DNA of 64,000 bases from Emydura subglobosa (GCA_007922225.1 ML679995.1:7444689-7508688); one strand, 5' to 3'. Positions 12,181 to 23,088 are shown, numbered from the stretch's first letter. The notes: generated from the sequence alone by a model not told the origin. A program made the numbers and translations.

Positions 12181-12944
12181 AGGGCCACCTAATACTTTGT
12201 AGACACCGCTGTAGCGTGCATCATGATTGCTTGGAACCTCACAGCGACAGCAGAGATAGAACAGAGATTGCCCTGTGCTGAAGCCACTTGCTTAAGGAAG
12301 ATGCTCCGGTAGCTGGATCTATGACCCAGAATCAAGAAGTCCTCCCAAAAAGCAGCAGAAACAGTTTGATAACGTGCACCAAGCTGGAAAGTCATAATGA
12401 GACTTCCTCAGATGAGAGTGTCTTCCCCACCACCCCACCGTGTGGAAACAGTGAACAGCAAATCAAACAGTGGTTGGCACCACGGTCAATTCAAGCATCA
12501 CCAAGGCACCCAGCTCAACGCATTCAAGTGTCAGATGGACAGTAACTTTACCTGCAGTATTATAAGCTTTAAGGACTGCTGCAAAATTTTACAAGATACA
12601 GCCATCAAATGAGCTGTACAGAGGAAGCCATTTGCAGTGCCTAACACGAAGTTGTATTACAAAACTCAGGTCCTACACCACAGATGCTTGAGTGCCATCT
12701 TTCAGCACCTTACCTATTAATTAGTTATTTACACACAAACACACGCACATACAGATCTCTCATTTACAGAGAGTTCGGATCCCAGCAGGTAGAAGGCAGC
12801 AATGCACAGACACCCTTAGTTCCTTGTAGAAAGGCACCGAGTGTTCAATCCACAAAGGGATTTAGGTGGTGCAAGGCAGGAAAGAGAGATAGAAAGAGTA
12901 AAAGAGTGAGAGTGAGAATGACTCTATAGAACGATTCTATAGTT

Positions 12945-13190
12945 AGAGAGATCCCAGATTCCAATCCCTGTTCCAAGAAGTATTTAATAAAAAGTGGAAC
13001 ATCTTCAACAGGAGAGACCTGCCTCAGAATGTCCTAGATCCTGGTGGTCAGGGCACTCATCTGGGAGCTCAGAGGCCTGTCTTTACCTCAGTGCTTCAAA
13101 ATCAGGCAACGGGAATTCAAACCCTAGGCTTCCGTCTTTTCGAAGTAAGAGTGCTCACCCCAGGGCTATTGGAAGAGCACACCCTCCACC
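12945..13190. repeat. composite tRNA-like SINE repeat with inverted units
   Basis: Three tRNA-like pieces can be read. 'gattccaatccctgttcc' (about 12957) resembles a B box in plus orientation. 'ggtcagggcactcatctggg' (about 13046) resembles an A-box unit in plus orientation. The reverse complement of about 13105-13180 gives 'gtgagcactcttact' followed by 'agggtttgaattcccg', an A-box/B-box pair on the minus strand. The linker 'aaaaagtggaacatcttc' then 'caacaggagagacctg' matches a repeat I know from turtle genomes. No functional tRNA fold is expected. Confidence 0.5.
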
Positions 13191-13339
13191 TCGGCTGTCT
13201 TTTGTGTGTGCTAGTCATGCTCTGAGACTAGCTATGGAATCAGACCTTGCAGGCGAGATAGATGAGGGAAGGCCTAATCTGTGAATCCCAGCTGGCCTAA
13301 GCAGGACGTAGGGCTCCACAAAACTTGTCAAGCATCAGG

Positions 13340-13505
13340 ACTTCAATGGCTTTGTGCGTGCACCTGGGCAAAAATGTCGGGGACTTTAGGCACCTATGGG
13401 GTCAGGTAGTAGCTGAGTAGGACTTCTGAGGCTCTCAGGAGCACCTAACTGTTGGAAGTGGCAGTTAAGTGCCTCCGTCCCTTTGTGGATCTAGCCCCGA
13501 AAAGT
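13340..13505. repeat. palindromic 'taggcacctaact' type element
   Basis: 'tttaggcacctatggggtc' on the left and 'cagttaagtgcctccgtccc' with 'tttgtggatctagcccc' on the right are inverted versions of each other in outline. Similar pieces lie at 19500-19585 and 39755-39835. It is a non-coding palindromic repeat of uncertain origin. Confidence 0.4.
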
Positions 13506-14014
13506 TGAATAGCATGTTTGAGATCACACAGGGTGAAATTCAGTCCTGTGCAGTGGACCCTGTATATCCCTTGAGTGACACTCAAAGCCCATTTTGAGGG
13601 TTTAAATTGGCCTGGCTGGGGAGTAGAGGAGGGCACAGGCACAGACCATGACTGTGCATCTCTGCAGAGGGAAGAGTTTCTCCCATAATGACTCAAGGCC
13701 ATGAGAGAGGACTGAACGTTCACATCCCCGGGTTCCTTCTCTACTCACCAAGGCATAGCCCCCAGTTTGCACGTACAATAAACGTGCCTCACTTTCTTCT
13801 TGATATTCCATACATTATGTGAGACTTAAATCTGCTGGAAGCTCAGCTCCAGGCTGATATGCACAAGAGTATTTAAAAAGCAAGCAAACCGGATAAAGAC
13901 TGACTTTTGTTTTTGTTTTGTTTTTTTTAAATGCTTTCATGCTACCTAACCTCAGCTGACTAGCAATAAGGGCATTGCAGCAACTCAGGTTTTTACATCA
14001 AGGCTAGGTCACTG

Positions 14015-14028
14015 CCGCCCTCTGTTTG
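14015..14028 (-). promoter_or_regulatory. CTCF-like motif
   Basis: The minus-strand reading 'CAAACAGAGGGCGG' matches 12 of 14 positions of the core CCASYAGRKGGCRS. Matches at this level also occur by chance, so binding is unproven. Confidence 0.2.
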
Positions 14029-14254
14029 TTGTAACTAAAGATGTATTTTCTTTTCAAAAAAGGAAGGGGGGGAGAAGCAGCTGGACATGTACCGTACATC
14101 AGTCACCTAGGGACCCCCACAGGTGTATTTGTCAAGCGGTAGGGAGTGGCTCCAGTAGATTCACTGTATTAATTGAGCAGGTTATACATCTTAGGAGCTC
14201 CTTTATTTTTCCGTCTTTCCTTTTTCACTATTCTACGGTTAAGCAGCGAAGTAA

Positions 14255-14269
14255 GGGGGGGGGGGGGGG
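14255..14269 (+). repeat. G15 homopolymer
   Basis: Fifteen consecutive G followed by 'agg'. It could form a G-quadruplex, and its length in an assembly is often unreliable. Confidence 0.9.
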
Positions 14270-14722
14270 AGGCGTCCGTGTGGCTTTATCAAGTTATAAT
14301 TAAGCATGATGGGAGTTAAAGGATCCTGTAGTGATGCAGAGGGCTCATCACACTGACAACGTCAATTATCTCCTGCTAAGTCCTGCACTGGCAAGTATTA
14401 ACACTGTGACTAATATTAAAAAAAGATGGTTTAAAAGTGACTCCCACTCTGTAGCCCAGTGGAAGGAGCCCCTACTGCTATGCAGAATAGGGTTCATTAG
14501 AAACTTTAGCTCCATTGAGATGTCTGGGGTAGCAAGACTGGTGGATTGATGCTGGAGTCCAGGAAAACTAACTGTTATCTGGGCGTGAGGATGTTTTCTT
14601 TTTTAATCTAGATTTGGTACTGAATGAGGTTGCTAGTTTGCAACTGTCAAAGATGGGGCTGAACCTAAATGCTAGATCTCGACAGCCACCTGTAACTTTA
14701 TAATGGGTGGAACAATATATGT

Positions 14723-14830
14723 ATAGCTTGTAAGTCTAGAAGAGACCACTGAGCTCATCTAGTCTAAAGTTATGTTTAACACAGCCCACAGATTTCACAC
14801 AGTGATTCCTGCAGCTAGCAGGTTATGCTA
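14723..14830 (-). mobile_element. CR1 LINE 3'-end fragment
   Basis: 'aagtctagaagagaccactg', 'agctcatctagtctaaagtt' and 'aacacagcccacagatttca' correspond to the complement of the CR1 subfamily tail in which 'ggtcccttctggcctt' precedes the terminus. It is diverged and truncated. Confidence 0.6.
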
Positions 14831-14984
14831 TTGCATTTTTTTTTTTTTTGAAAGAGACGCCCAATCTTAATTAAAAAACTCCAAGTGGTGGAGAAATTAC
14901 ATCCCCAAACTTTAAGGTGTTCTAAGTCTGGATCCAAGTTTTACACCCAGAGACCCTCTCTGGTGATAGATACCCTCAAAAAGG

Positions 14985-15125
14985 TCAGGAGTTGGTTCAG
15001 AGAACCAGCCAAGTAACCATGGACCCAATTTCCAACTCCGTTATCCCAGTATAAACCAGGAGTAGCTCCAGCACAGCAGACTGAGTTGCGCTAGTACAAA
15101 GTTATCCCTCTGACTGAGATCAGGC
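14985..15125. repeat. old palindromic 'agtagctcc' type repeat
   Basis: 'tggacccaatttccaactcc' and 'ggagtagctccagcacagc' resemble the class of palindromes at 53984 and 62327. It is weakly preserved. Confidence 0.3.
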
Positions 15126-15264
15126 CACAGATGCTTATCCAAAATTATCTGACCCTCAAATGTTGGGGAAAAATCATGAGATCAGGCTCTGTTGTGATCT
15201 ATTTAGTGGCCAATTCAGTGATACAGTGAGAACAGTTTTTCTTCTGGTATTTCTGGTTCTGACT

Positions 15265-15554
15265 CAGGCTATGGCTACATTGACAGCGGCAGAGTCACCG
15301 CCATCAGATCGATTTCTCTGTATCGACTGAGAGTCAGTGAAGACCCACTCAGTCGATCCAGAAATTGACATACTAAGACCACCTTCAAAAGTGGCATAAT
15401 GCTGTTTTGATGGGAATGCGGTTCCCGTTGGCGCAGTGCAGTGAAGACAGCATGCAGAAGAGTTGTTGACGAGAGTTATGCAAGTTTTTTGCGTAGCTTG
15501 CGTAACTCCCATCGACTGCCGTCGAATCCCGGAGGTAAGTGTAGACAGGGTCTC
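15265..15554. repeat. MITE, family A (copy 1)
   Basis: The element begins 'caggctatggctacattgac' and ends 'aagtgtagacagggtctc', imperfect inverted termini. Internal landmarks are 'ccgccatcagatcgattt', 'agtcagtgaagacccact', 'cagtgcagtgaagacag' and 'gcttgcgtaactcccatcg'. All recur in reverse order at 56556-56790, which shows a real interspersed family of about 235-290 bases. It has no coding potential and is probably a non-autonomous DNA transposon. Confidence 0.75.
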
Positions 15555-17470
15555 AAACTATGAAGTTTTAGGGGCATACACAAGAGTTAAAATGCAGGCT
15601 TGATTCTCCACTATCTTGCCAATTTATATAGCCCTTTATATCTCTGCAAAATGAATGGGTTTTACACCGTTTTGCACAGAAGTAAATGATGCATGAGGTG
15701 CAAGACACTTGGAATCAGAACCTACATTTTTTTGAACTTCAGCCATAGTTTTGCTTTAGGTTTGCTCACAGATTGGGGTGAAAGTTTTCACTTGTTCTTG
15801 TTTCATATGTCCCATATGCACTTCCATTCACTTGTTGTTAACTCATCCAGGGTAAAATCCAGCTCTGTGCAAATGGTCAGCTCATGTCTTTTGCCTATTT
15901 AAAATCCCAAATGAGACCTGTTATTAGCATTTAAGGACATATTGATAAATGCATCTCTCTCACAGAGGTGAATTTGACCCATAGTCCATTTCCTGCTGCA
16001 AATGCTTTTGTGTCTTCTATAAAGAAACTAACATCAGTTTAAAATACATAACAAAAATAATTATGAATGGCTTGAGTATACATTTTCCATGGAAAATGCA
16101 TGACCTAAGCACAGAAAACATTCTGGCTGCAGAAAAGAGGCCAGTAATCTTGAGTCGCTGATGATGAAAACTGTTTAGAGACATAAAATGTTCTCACTAG
16201 GGGGGCAAGTTTCATAGGACATTGTGCTCACAATGCAGCACATATATTGACTAGTAAAAACACTGTTTACTGCAGAAAAGATGGGAGATTCATTAGTGGC
16301 ATAACAGTGCCATAAGCTGGCCTCCTCCAGAGACACAGAAGTTAGTAGCAATGAAAATGACGTCTGAGAAGGACGGTGCCATCTGTAAGTTTACATGTTT
16401 TGATTGCTTGGGGGGGAAGAAAGGCATGGAATTATTCCCAAATTCTGATGAGAAAGTTCCTAAGAAGGAGAGACAAGTGCTTGGGAAATAGATGGAATAT
16501 AATCAGAAAATGCCTTTTTTTTAAATGAAGCCTGGTATTTAATAGGAGAGAGAAACAGTAGTTTATTTTTTTGTGTATGCTTTTCTTTTTACATGCCATC
16601 TTTCTATTTCCCATGGGAGCAGTAAAATGTAAAGTTACATTCTGACGATATAGCAAAGTGTCCGAATTATTATGTCTTGGCCATTCCCTCTTCTCTTCTC
16701 CTACTACAAAATTTCTGTGAATTTTGAAGCATGATATGGTAAGTGACAAATGTCTGAAGATGGAATATTAAAATCTGAAGCCTGTGACTCTTGTTCAATA
16801 CAAATACAAGGGGGAAAAACCTCTACAATTCACCAACCCATTTGACACTACAATTTTCTAAACAAAAAAGTAGCTGGGATCTCAATCAGAGCACATCAAA
16901 ATGTTCCATCAAACATGTCTCTTCTAAATGTAGCCTGACAGTGCCTGTTTCCATTTCCATTTTGTCACTTAAATGGGTAACATGTGTAAATGATGTTTAT
17001 TTTATTGTAAATAGAGGGCTGGATCTGCCCTTTAATATCATGGTTTTGCGCTTCCTCCCCTTGGTCTCTCCTTTAACTGCTAATGCAGCCGTCTCCTATA
17101 CACATTCATTAGGACTGGAAGAGAGACCTCTAGCCAGCCAGCTAGCTCATCCTCTAGCATGGTGGCAGGACTGATTTCATATACCGTTTTCCATCCCTAC
17201 TAATTGGATGTCACATCTTTTTTAATATATTTTCTCTTTGCAGTTTAGTTTATTCCATTGCTTGAACTGTTCCTATGTGCATGGTTAAAGCTTTTCTTTA
17301 TATTTAACCTGTGTTTTCTTTGCTGACACTTAAGTCCATTATAGATTGTTCTGTCCTTGTTGAGGAAGGAGAGAAATTGGCCTTTTTCTTTTTTTATAAT
17401 CACTTAATGTATTTGTAGGTAGCTACATCTCCCTCGGTAGCACAGTTGTGAAACGGTAGCATAGATTCTT
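15555..17470. other. no gene seen
   Basis: AT-rich DNA without recognisable exons. It contains a perfect 18-base palindrome at 16081-16098. A diverged repeat piece may lie at about 15590-15690 ('ggttttacaccgttttgc'). Confidence 0.4.
16081..16098. repeat. perfect 18-bp palindrome
   Basis: 'cattttccatggaaaatg' equals its own reverse complement. It could be a dimeric binding site or the centre of an eroded palindromic repeat. Confidence 0.7.
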
Positions 17471-17664
17471 AGAGAGACAAGGTGGGTGAGGTAACATCTT
17501 TTATCGGGCCAACTTCTGTTGGTGAGAAAAAAAAGCTTTCAAGCCACACGGAGCTCTTCTTCAGGCCTGGGAAAGGTATTCCCAGCAAAATGCAAGGCAA
17601 AACAGATTGCTTAGCATAAGTAGTTAGCACACATTGCAAGGGACCATTCGCGGGAGAGTGTGCT
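17471..17664 (+). repeat. turtle-type SINE ('gagacaaggtgggtgagg')
   Basis: It starts 'agagagacaaggtgggtgag', continues 'aacttctgttggtgag', 'ggagctcttcttcaggcc' and ends near 'aagggaccattcgcggg'. The same 5' part occurs at 51717. I know this SINE as widespread in turtle genomic DNA. It is followed directly by a CR1 tail piece at about 17665-17690. Confidence 0.75.
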
Positions 17665-17690
17665 GTATAGAGTCATCTATTTTTAAGGCC

Positions 17691-18424
17691 ATGTTATGGG
17701 GTCCAGTCACCTCTAGGTTTGCCTCGCTCTGGCCACTCTGGAGATTAGCTCTTTTGGCCTGACACCCTCTGCTTGTGGTTCCTCGGACCATTGGCTCGCT
17801 CTCTCGGTCTGCATCCCCCTCCCTTTCTACTCAGGAGACATTGTGCCTCATCTTCACGGTTTAGTCCTCCAGCCAAGTCACAAGAACCCTCCCTTTCCGG
17901 GGTACTAGCACAGTCTTCCACACCATCCTAGGCAGTCTTTAACTCCACTCCCTCACTGTGCAACTCCCTAAGAGGCTAGAACAAACCGACCTAGAAAGCC
18001 TTCAAATTCACTGCCCAGATTGTGCACCCTCTAGTCAGAGCTCCTGTCCAGGGGCCCTATTTCCAGCAGCTAAGGTCTGTACTAGCACAAACCTTTTTAC
18101 CCCTCCCCTGGACTACTTCCTACCTCGCCTATCCTAGGATTGTACTCTCTACCTTTCTGGCTAAACTCTGTCTCCTTGGTCTGCTAGACAAACCCAGCCT
18201 CTCGGGTGCAAACCCCTTTCTCTCCCTTATCCCAGGGAAGACTGATCACAGCCCTCTTTTCGCTACCAGTTCCCTGTTTTTATAGAAGCCCTGCCTGTTC
18301 CCAGGGGAGCTTCCCTTAAGTAGTGCTCTGCTCTCAGCCTAAATATCCCCCAGCTTGCATCCTACTAGGATAATTGGCCCAGCTAGCCTCTATTAACCCT
18401 TTTAGGGTATCTTCACCCCATCAG
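17691..18424. mobile_element. probable solo LTR inserted in a CR1 tail
   Basis: The 734-base C/T-rich block begins 'atgttatggggtccagtc' and ends 'atcttcaccccatcag'. Its ends are inverted copies (tg-atggggt / accccat-ca). It is flanked by the 5-base direct repeat AGGCC (17686-17690 and 18425-18429). The flanks join into one CR1 3' tail: 'catctatttttaaggcc' on the left, 'ccagaagggaccattg' on the right. That is strong evidence of insertion. On the minus strand 'ctataaaaacagg' (about 18275-18285) could be its TATA box. I see no polyadenylation signal, so the strand and class (Gypsy or endogenous retrovirus) stay open. Confidence 0.65.
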
Positions 18425-18525
18425 AGGCCAGAAGGGACCATTGTGATCATCTAGGCTGACCTCCTGCATAACACAGGCCATAGAATTTCACCCAGTAATT
18501 TCACCCGGGTGCCTAGTTTATACAC
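18425..18525 (-). mobile_element. CR1 LINE 3' tail, right half of a split copy
   Basis: 'ccagaagggaccattgtgat' then 'catctaggctgacctcctgc' and 'ataacacaggccatagaa' is the complement of the CR1 3' region. Its terminal part, 'agtcatctatttttaaggcc', lies 734 bases away at about 17670-17690, on the other side of the LTR. Confidence 0.75.
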
Positions 18526-18916
18526 ACAATGACCAGCATTGCACTTGGAAAATGGCGAGTCATCATCATTTACATGCACAATGAATTACTTGGTTTACAC
18601 ACACAATAGCATATAAAATCAAATATTTTTCTCAGGTAACATCAGGCTAGATGAGTGGATTTTATCCTGCTGCCTTGCAATGAACTGCATGTCCCAGTGG
18701 GTGCATTAGAGCCATTTAGAATGACTCCACTAGTTCCCTGGAATGTAAGGAAGGGACAAACTTATACACACATTTCTTGGCTAAAACATACTTCTCCCTC
18801 GCTGCTGTCCAACTCTGCTGAATAGCATGGTGGAGGGCAAAGAACCCAGTTGGGGCATCCAAGAAGCCTTGGAGAACCACAGGGACAATGTCTTTAGTCC
18901 TTCCCCATTCTACTGC
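18526..18916. other. no gene seen
   Basis: No recognisable feature between the CR1 tail and the next LTR. Confidence 0.5.
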
Positions 18917-19465
18917 TGAAGGAAAATAATTGTCTGCTTGACCACAGTTACTCCATTTTAGTTTCTTTAAGTGTTCTGCTCTCTGCTGAAATCACCCACC
19001 CCCCTTTTTCCTTTTATCCTTATAGTGCTTATCTTGTGCCAGGGTCAGAGAAAAGTTCCCTAGAAGAGGCAAGGAGACAGCCCCAATCGGTTTTAATTAG
19101 TTATACAGCCTTGAGAGATAGACCAGGCAATTTTGATAGATAAGCTGAAATCTTCTGTTAACTTGTTTTCTGTTATGCATACCTTTATAATTAGTAGAAG
19201 TAGAAAAGTATAAGCCAATAGTAATAGTAGTAATAATTTGAATGTAACTATAAGCATCAAAAACTTATGCATATGTAATTTATTTGTCTTGTTTGTATAA
19301 ATATGCAAAAGAGCATGCCTTTGGGGTCTCACACTGACCACTTTCTGGGAAGTGTTTGACCTCTGCAGAAATAAAGCTTGGAGACTGCCCAACTACCTGC
19401 GTGGATCTCTTTTCTATCTGGTGCAGGGTAAACGAACCTCATTTGGAATCTTTTTTTTTCCAACA
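18917..19465 (+). mobile_element. solo LTR of an endogenous retrovirus-type element
   Basis: The 549-base block starts 'tgaaggaaaataattg' and ends 'tttttttttccaaca'. The ends are inverted (TG..GGAAAA / TTTTCC..CA). The direct repeat CTGC lies immediately outside both ends (18913-18916 and 19466-19469), a 4-base target duplication, possibly 5 with a shared A. Inside, in the right order and spacing for an LTR, are a TATA box 'tataaata' (19296-19303) and a polyadenylation signal 'aataaa' (19370-19375), with a U5-like stretch after it. No gag, pol or env follows, so this is what remains after recombination between two LTRs. A 4-base duplication fits gamma-type (class I) elements, but assignment needs a library search. 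It still carries promoter and poly(A) signals that could act on neighbouring DNA. Confidence 0.8.
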
Positions 19466-19499
19466 CTGCACAGGTACATAAGGACTGAATAGATTGCAA

Positions 19500-19585
19500 G
19501 GCCTAGATAGAGTTTGGCACCCAACTCCCTTTGACTTTCTGGGGGAGTGTGGTTGCCTAATTACTTTTTGAAAAAATCACCCCCT
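19500..19585. repeat. palindromic 'ggcacccaactccc' type element
   Basis: 'ggcacccaactccctttgac' is followed by 'gggggagtgtggttgcc', its inverted counterpart. Same class as 13340-13505. Confidence 0.45.
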
Positions 19586-20906
19586 CATTTATTTAGCTAA
19601 TTCCCTTAACATCTCATATTCAGTAAATATGAGCCACCTGAATTTTATATTTTGATATTTGTCAAGCCTTCTCAAGCATGCTCCTTGTCTAATGTTATTT
19701 TCATGAGAAATTCATTATTTAGTAATTCTTTGCATTTCTGTATTTTTCTTGTTGAAGATGGATCTTAAAAGAAAGATTTTGTGTCTCAGGCGTATAATCC
19801 CTCTAGTACTGTTTCCACAGATATATTTATAAAAGCCCTGTTCTTACTCTTTGGCTAGCAGTAACTCATTCTGAATTTTTGCTTCCCTTATTATTTCCTT
19901 ACAAGCCTTAACTGATTTTGTATTTCTGAAGTGGATTGCTGGGTTTTTAGAGAAGTACTGTGAGTTCTCTTGCTGGTGGGCAATTAGCTAGATTCACACA
20001 ACTAAGCTGGACAATGTTGCAGATGGATGAAATGAGAGTGGGGATCTGATCTCAACAAGTTAGGGAAACTGGCCAGGTGCTACAGGAGTGCACTCTTGTT
20101 TGACTTCTGAAGAATCAAGTAATGATGAGATACAACATTAAAGGGATGATTGGTCTGATCCAGTATCTCAAATCACAGTATTTCAAATAGAAAAGGTCCA
20201 AACCAATTTTTACTTTGATGAACAGAGTAAATCATTTAGGGTTGAATTCAGATGACAAAATCTTCTGTCCTTCCCTTGATTCATGAAAAGATCAACAACC
20301 CTGAAACAAGAACAGATTAAGTTCTCTTCCAGCTTTGGCTAGCGTAAAGGTCCATACCCCATGCTTGGTTCCCATTAATTGTCTTCTTGGGCGGACATAT
20401 CTGCAGTCACAACTTTCTTTAACATCACTCCTTTCTCAGAAGGACCCCCCATTGATTTCTGTTGATCTTTATTCCCCTGCTGGGGCATGACAAGGAGACT
20501 GTGTTCTGGTGACAGAGAATTTGCCCAGAGTTAATGTCAGAGTGTTTGGAATTGCTGACTCCAGGTGCCAGAAATAAAATCAAATCTGCCCACACAATCG
20601 GAGCATGGTGCATTTAATTTAGTAAACATAAGAACTAGGGTCTGTAGAAGGGCATAGCATTTGGCTTCTGCCGTATATGACTTTCATGACAGAACAAGGT
20701 GATGGAGGCAGCTGGAGTGAGTCTAAATGGAAGGTTCTTTCTCTTTGAAAAATGATATTATCAGCTGAATCTAATGTTTTTGACAGGGATCGGACTGACA
20801 GCTCGGGAGACTGAAATCCTCGGTTAACCTCAAGACCAACGACATGACTAATGCAGAACTGCCAGGAAGAGCGGTTACAATAAGGTTTTCTGAACTGCTG
20901 TAACTG
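19586..20906. other. no gene seen
   Basis: Unique-looking AT-rich sequence. Short frames have no recognisable domain. Confidence 0.45.
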
Positions 20907-21202
20907 AGGGCTGGTCTACACTAAAACGTTAGGTCGGCCCAGCGACATCGCTCAGGAGTATGAAAAATCCACATGCCTGAGAGACATAGTTAAGCCAACC
21001 TAACCCCCAGCACAGATAGCGCTAGGTCGACAGAAGAATTCTTCCGTCCACCTAGCTATTGCCTTCAGGGGAGGTTGATTGACTATGGAGACAGGAGAAC
21101 CCCTCCCATTGCTGTAATGAATGTCTATATTGAAGCATTACAATGGCACAGCTGCAGTGCAGCAGCTGTGCTGCTGTAGCATTTTAAGGGAAGACATAGC
21201 CT
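20907..21202. repeat. MITE, family B ('ggctggtctacact')
   Basis: The left terminus 'agggctggtctacactaaaa' pairs with the reverse complement of the right terminus ('aggctatgtcttcccttaaa'). Internal parts are also self-complementary, for example 'gctaggtcgacagaagaa' against 'ttcttccgtccacctagc'. I know close relatives from turtle genomes. It is non-coding and needs a transposase in trans. Confidence 0.8.
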
Positions 21203-22141
21203 ATGTCCCCTGGAGTGCTGAGAGGCCCAGGGCATAGCCAGTAGCAGCTTTAGCTTGAAAAGCATCCAGAAGTTTGGAGGCTTATCTGAATGTATCTACA
21301 CCTCTTTAGTCTGCAAAATACATCGGTGAATCTTTCAAGAACAAACTTACTTCCCAGGTTTCTAGAACTCCTTTCCCATTACATTTCAGTTTTTTCCAGG
21401 CCCAGTAACAGTTAAAAACTAAGAATGGAAAATAAATCATATCCGGCCTAGAATGGATCCTAGCTGCAAAGTTCAAATCCGGATCCAAATACTAACTTCC
21501 CAAAAGTTGGGTATGGTCAGGGTTTTGATTCAGATAGAAGCAGTATTGATATATTCACTTGCAATGTATTATTCAGCCACTAGATGTCTCTGTGCTCTGC
21601 ACAGAGTACCAGACATATCATGGTTCATGGTAAACAAAAAGCAAAGTTGGAACTCAACTGTGGGGAAGAATGTTTCTTTGAATCTGGAGTTGCAGAGGGT
21701 CTCTTTAGTACATGCTCTTGTTTAATGTCTATGAGCCAATATAATACAACAGGGACTAGTTGAAAAGTTTGGCTCTGGATGATAATTTTTCCTAAATTGG
21801 GGAATTCTTGGATCTAAATTGTTAGCACGTCTGATTAGAGATGGGGAGAGCCACAAAGCTCAGATTAAACTTTCTCACTATCCAGGGTTTTGCTTTAGAA
21901 CCATCTGTAGCATCTCAGTAGTTCAGACTCTTCACACTGGTTTTGAATGGAGTTTAGTTTAAAACGGCAAAGTTTTCATGGAAATGGATTTGCACATTTT
22001 CCAGAACTGTGATCTCACTTTTAAGAATGTTTTGTACCACCAGAAAATGGCATTAAAGTGATTCCATTCTCCAGTCACTGATCTGAATGGCAAAGATAGG
22101 AACTTCCTTGAAATCCATAAACTATATTTCCTGTTTATTAG
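21203..22141. other. no gene seen
   Basis: No feature recognised. A 'gttttgcttta' rich stretch near 21890 carries no further signal. Confidence 0.45.
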
Positions 22142-22362
22142 AAGTACATGAATGAAAAAGATAAGGGGTTGATACTGTTCTCACGTACAGCAATGGAACC
22201 TCTGGTTTATGTCAAAGCAGAATCAGGCCCAGCATTTTCTTTCTTCAAGGGTGACCTAAAATTCCAACTGGAAGAACATAACCATCTGGAGCCCACTGAC
22301 TGCATCATATTTCCTCCCTGCATGGAGACAGATTTAAGTTCTCTGTTAACCATCCCCAAAGG
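22142..22362 (+). other. possible exon, product not recognised
   Basis: A pyrimidine-rich acceptor ('tatatttcctgtttattag', ending 22141) and a good donor ('ccaaagg|gtaaga', GT at 22363-22364) bound 221 bases that stay open for all 73 codons in one frame. The frame begins KYMNEKDKGL and ends SLLTIPKG. The composition is protein-like (E, K, F, P, H), but I recognise no family. An open stretch of this length arises by chance a few times in a window this size, and part of it ('aatcaggcccagcatttt') resembles repeat wording. This is a hypothesis only. Confidence 0.2.
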
Positions 22363-23088
22363 GTAAGACCTGCTGCCTATTAGCACAGTACCTGATTCTT
22401 CCAGAAATTAAATAAAATGCAACGTGTCTTTAATGTCACTCTCTGAATTGTAAGTGGGGGAGCTGGCACATCTCTTATTTTATTCATTCTAATTACAATT
22501 GCCCTGTCACTGAGATGCCAGCCTGACTAAGAGCAAATCAGGTAGAGTCTCCCCAGGGTCTTCTTTGTAACAGGAAGGCTGTCTCCAGTGGTTTCAAAAT
22601 GACAATTTCCTCTCTTCTACTTTAAAGTGGAGTGTTTCCCCTGGACAATTTCACATTTGATTATTTTCACTAGCCCCTCTGTCTTGAGTTGCTTGATTAG
22701 CATCTCAGTCACCTAAGAAATTAGACTAAAGTTTGTGCCTGGAAAAAAAGAAAAAAGAAAGATGAAAAAAGCCAATGAAAAATTATGCTCCCAATGAAAG
22801 AACTTAGGAGATGAGATATAACAGTAAGGAAGCTCTGACAGAGTCCTGCAGCCTTAAAATCCAATCTCTATTGTAGGAAGATGGGGTAGTTTAATTTTTC
22901 CAGGAAACCCATGTTATTCAATGGTATTCCCCCATCAGGGCAGAGATTTCCGGGCAGGAATTTTAAAGGGACAGCATCAGCTTAAAACTCTTATCCTTGT
23001 CAAATAATAGCTAAGATTGCTGTTACTGAATCCCTCGATCCCAGTGAAGTCAATGGGAGCTGCGAATCCACAGCACCTCTAAGAGTAG
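22363..23088. other. no gene seen
   Basis: Nothing recognisable. A purine-rich run lies at about 22741-22775. Confidence 0.45.

Larger units (their letters stand above)
13506..14722. other. no gene seen; G15 tract and CTCF-like word
   Basis: No exon recognised. The only notable points are the G run at 14255-14269 and the CTCF-like word at 14015-14028, listed separately. Confidence 0.4.

Noticed and set aside
13105..13180. Functional tRNA gene on the minus strand
   Set aside because: A/B-box-like words exist but no cloverleaf with matching acceptor stem could be drawn; it lies inside a known-type repeat.
16791..17174. 127-codon plus-strand frame
   Set aside because: Low-complexity, no domain, no splice signals. 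Consistent with chance in 64 kb.
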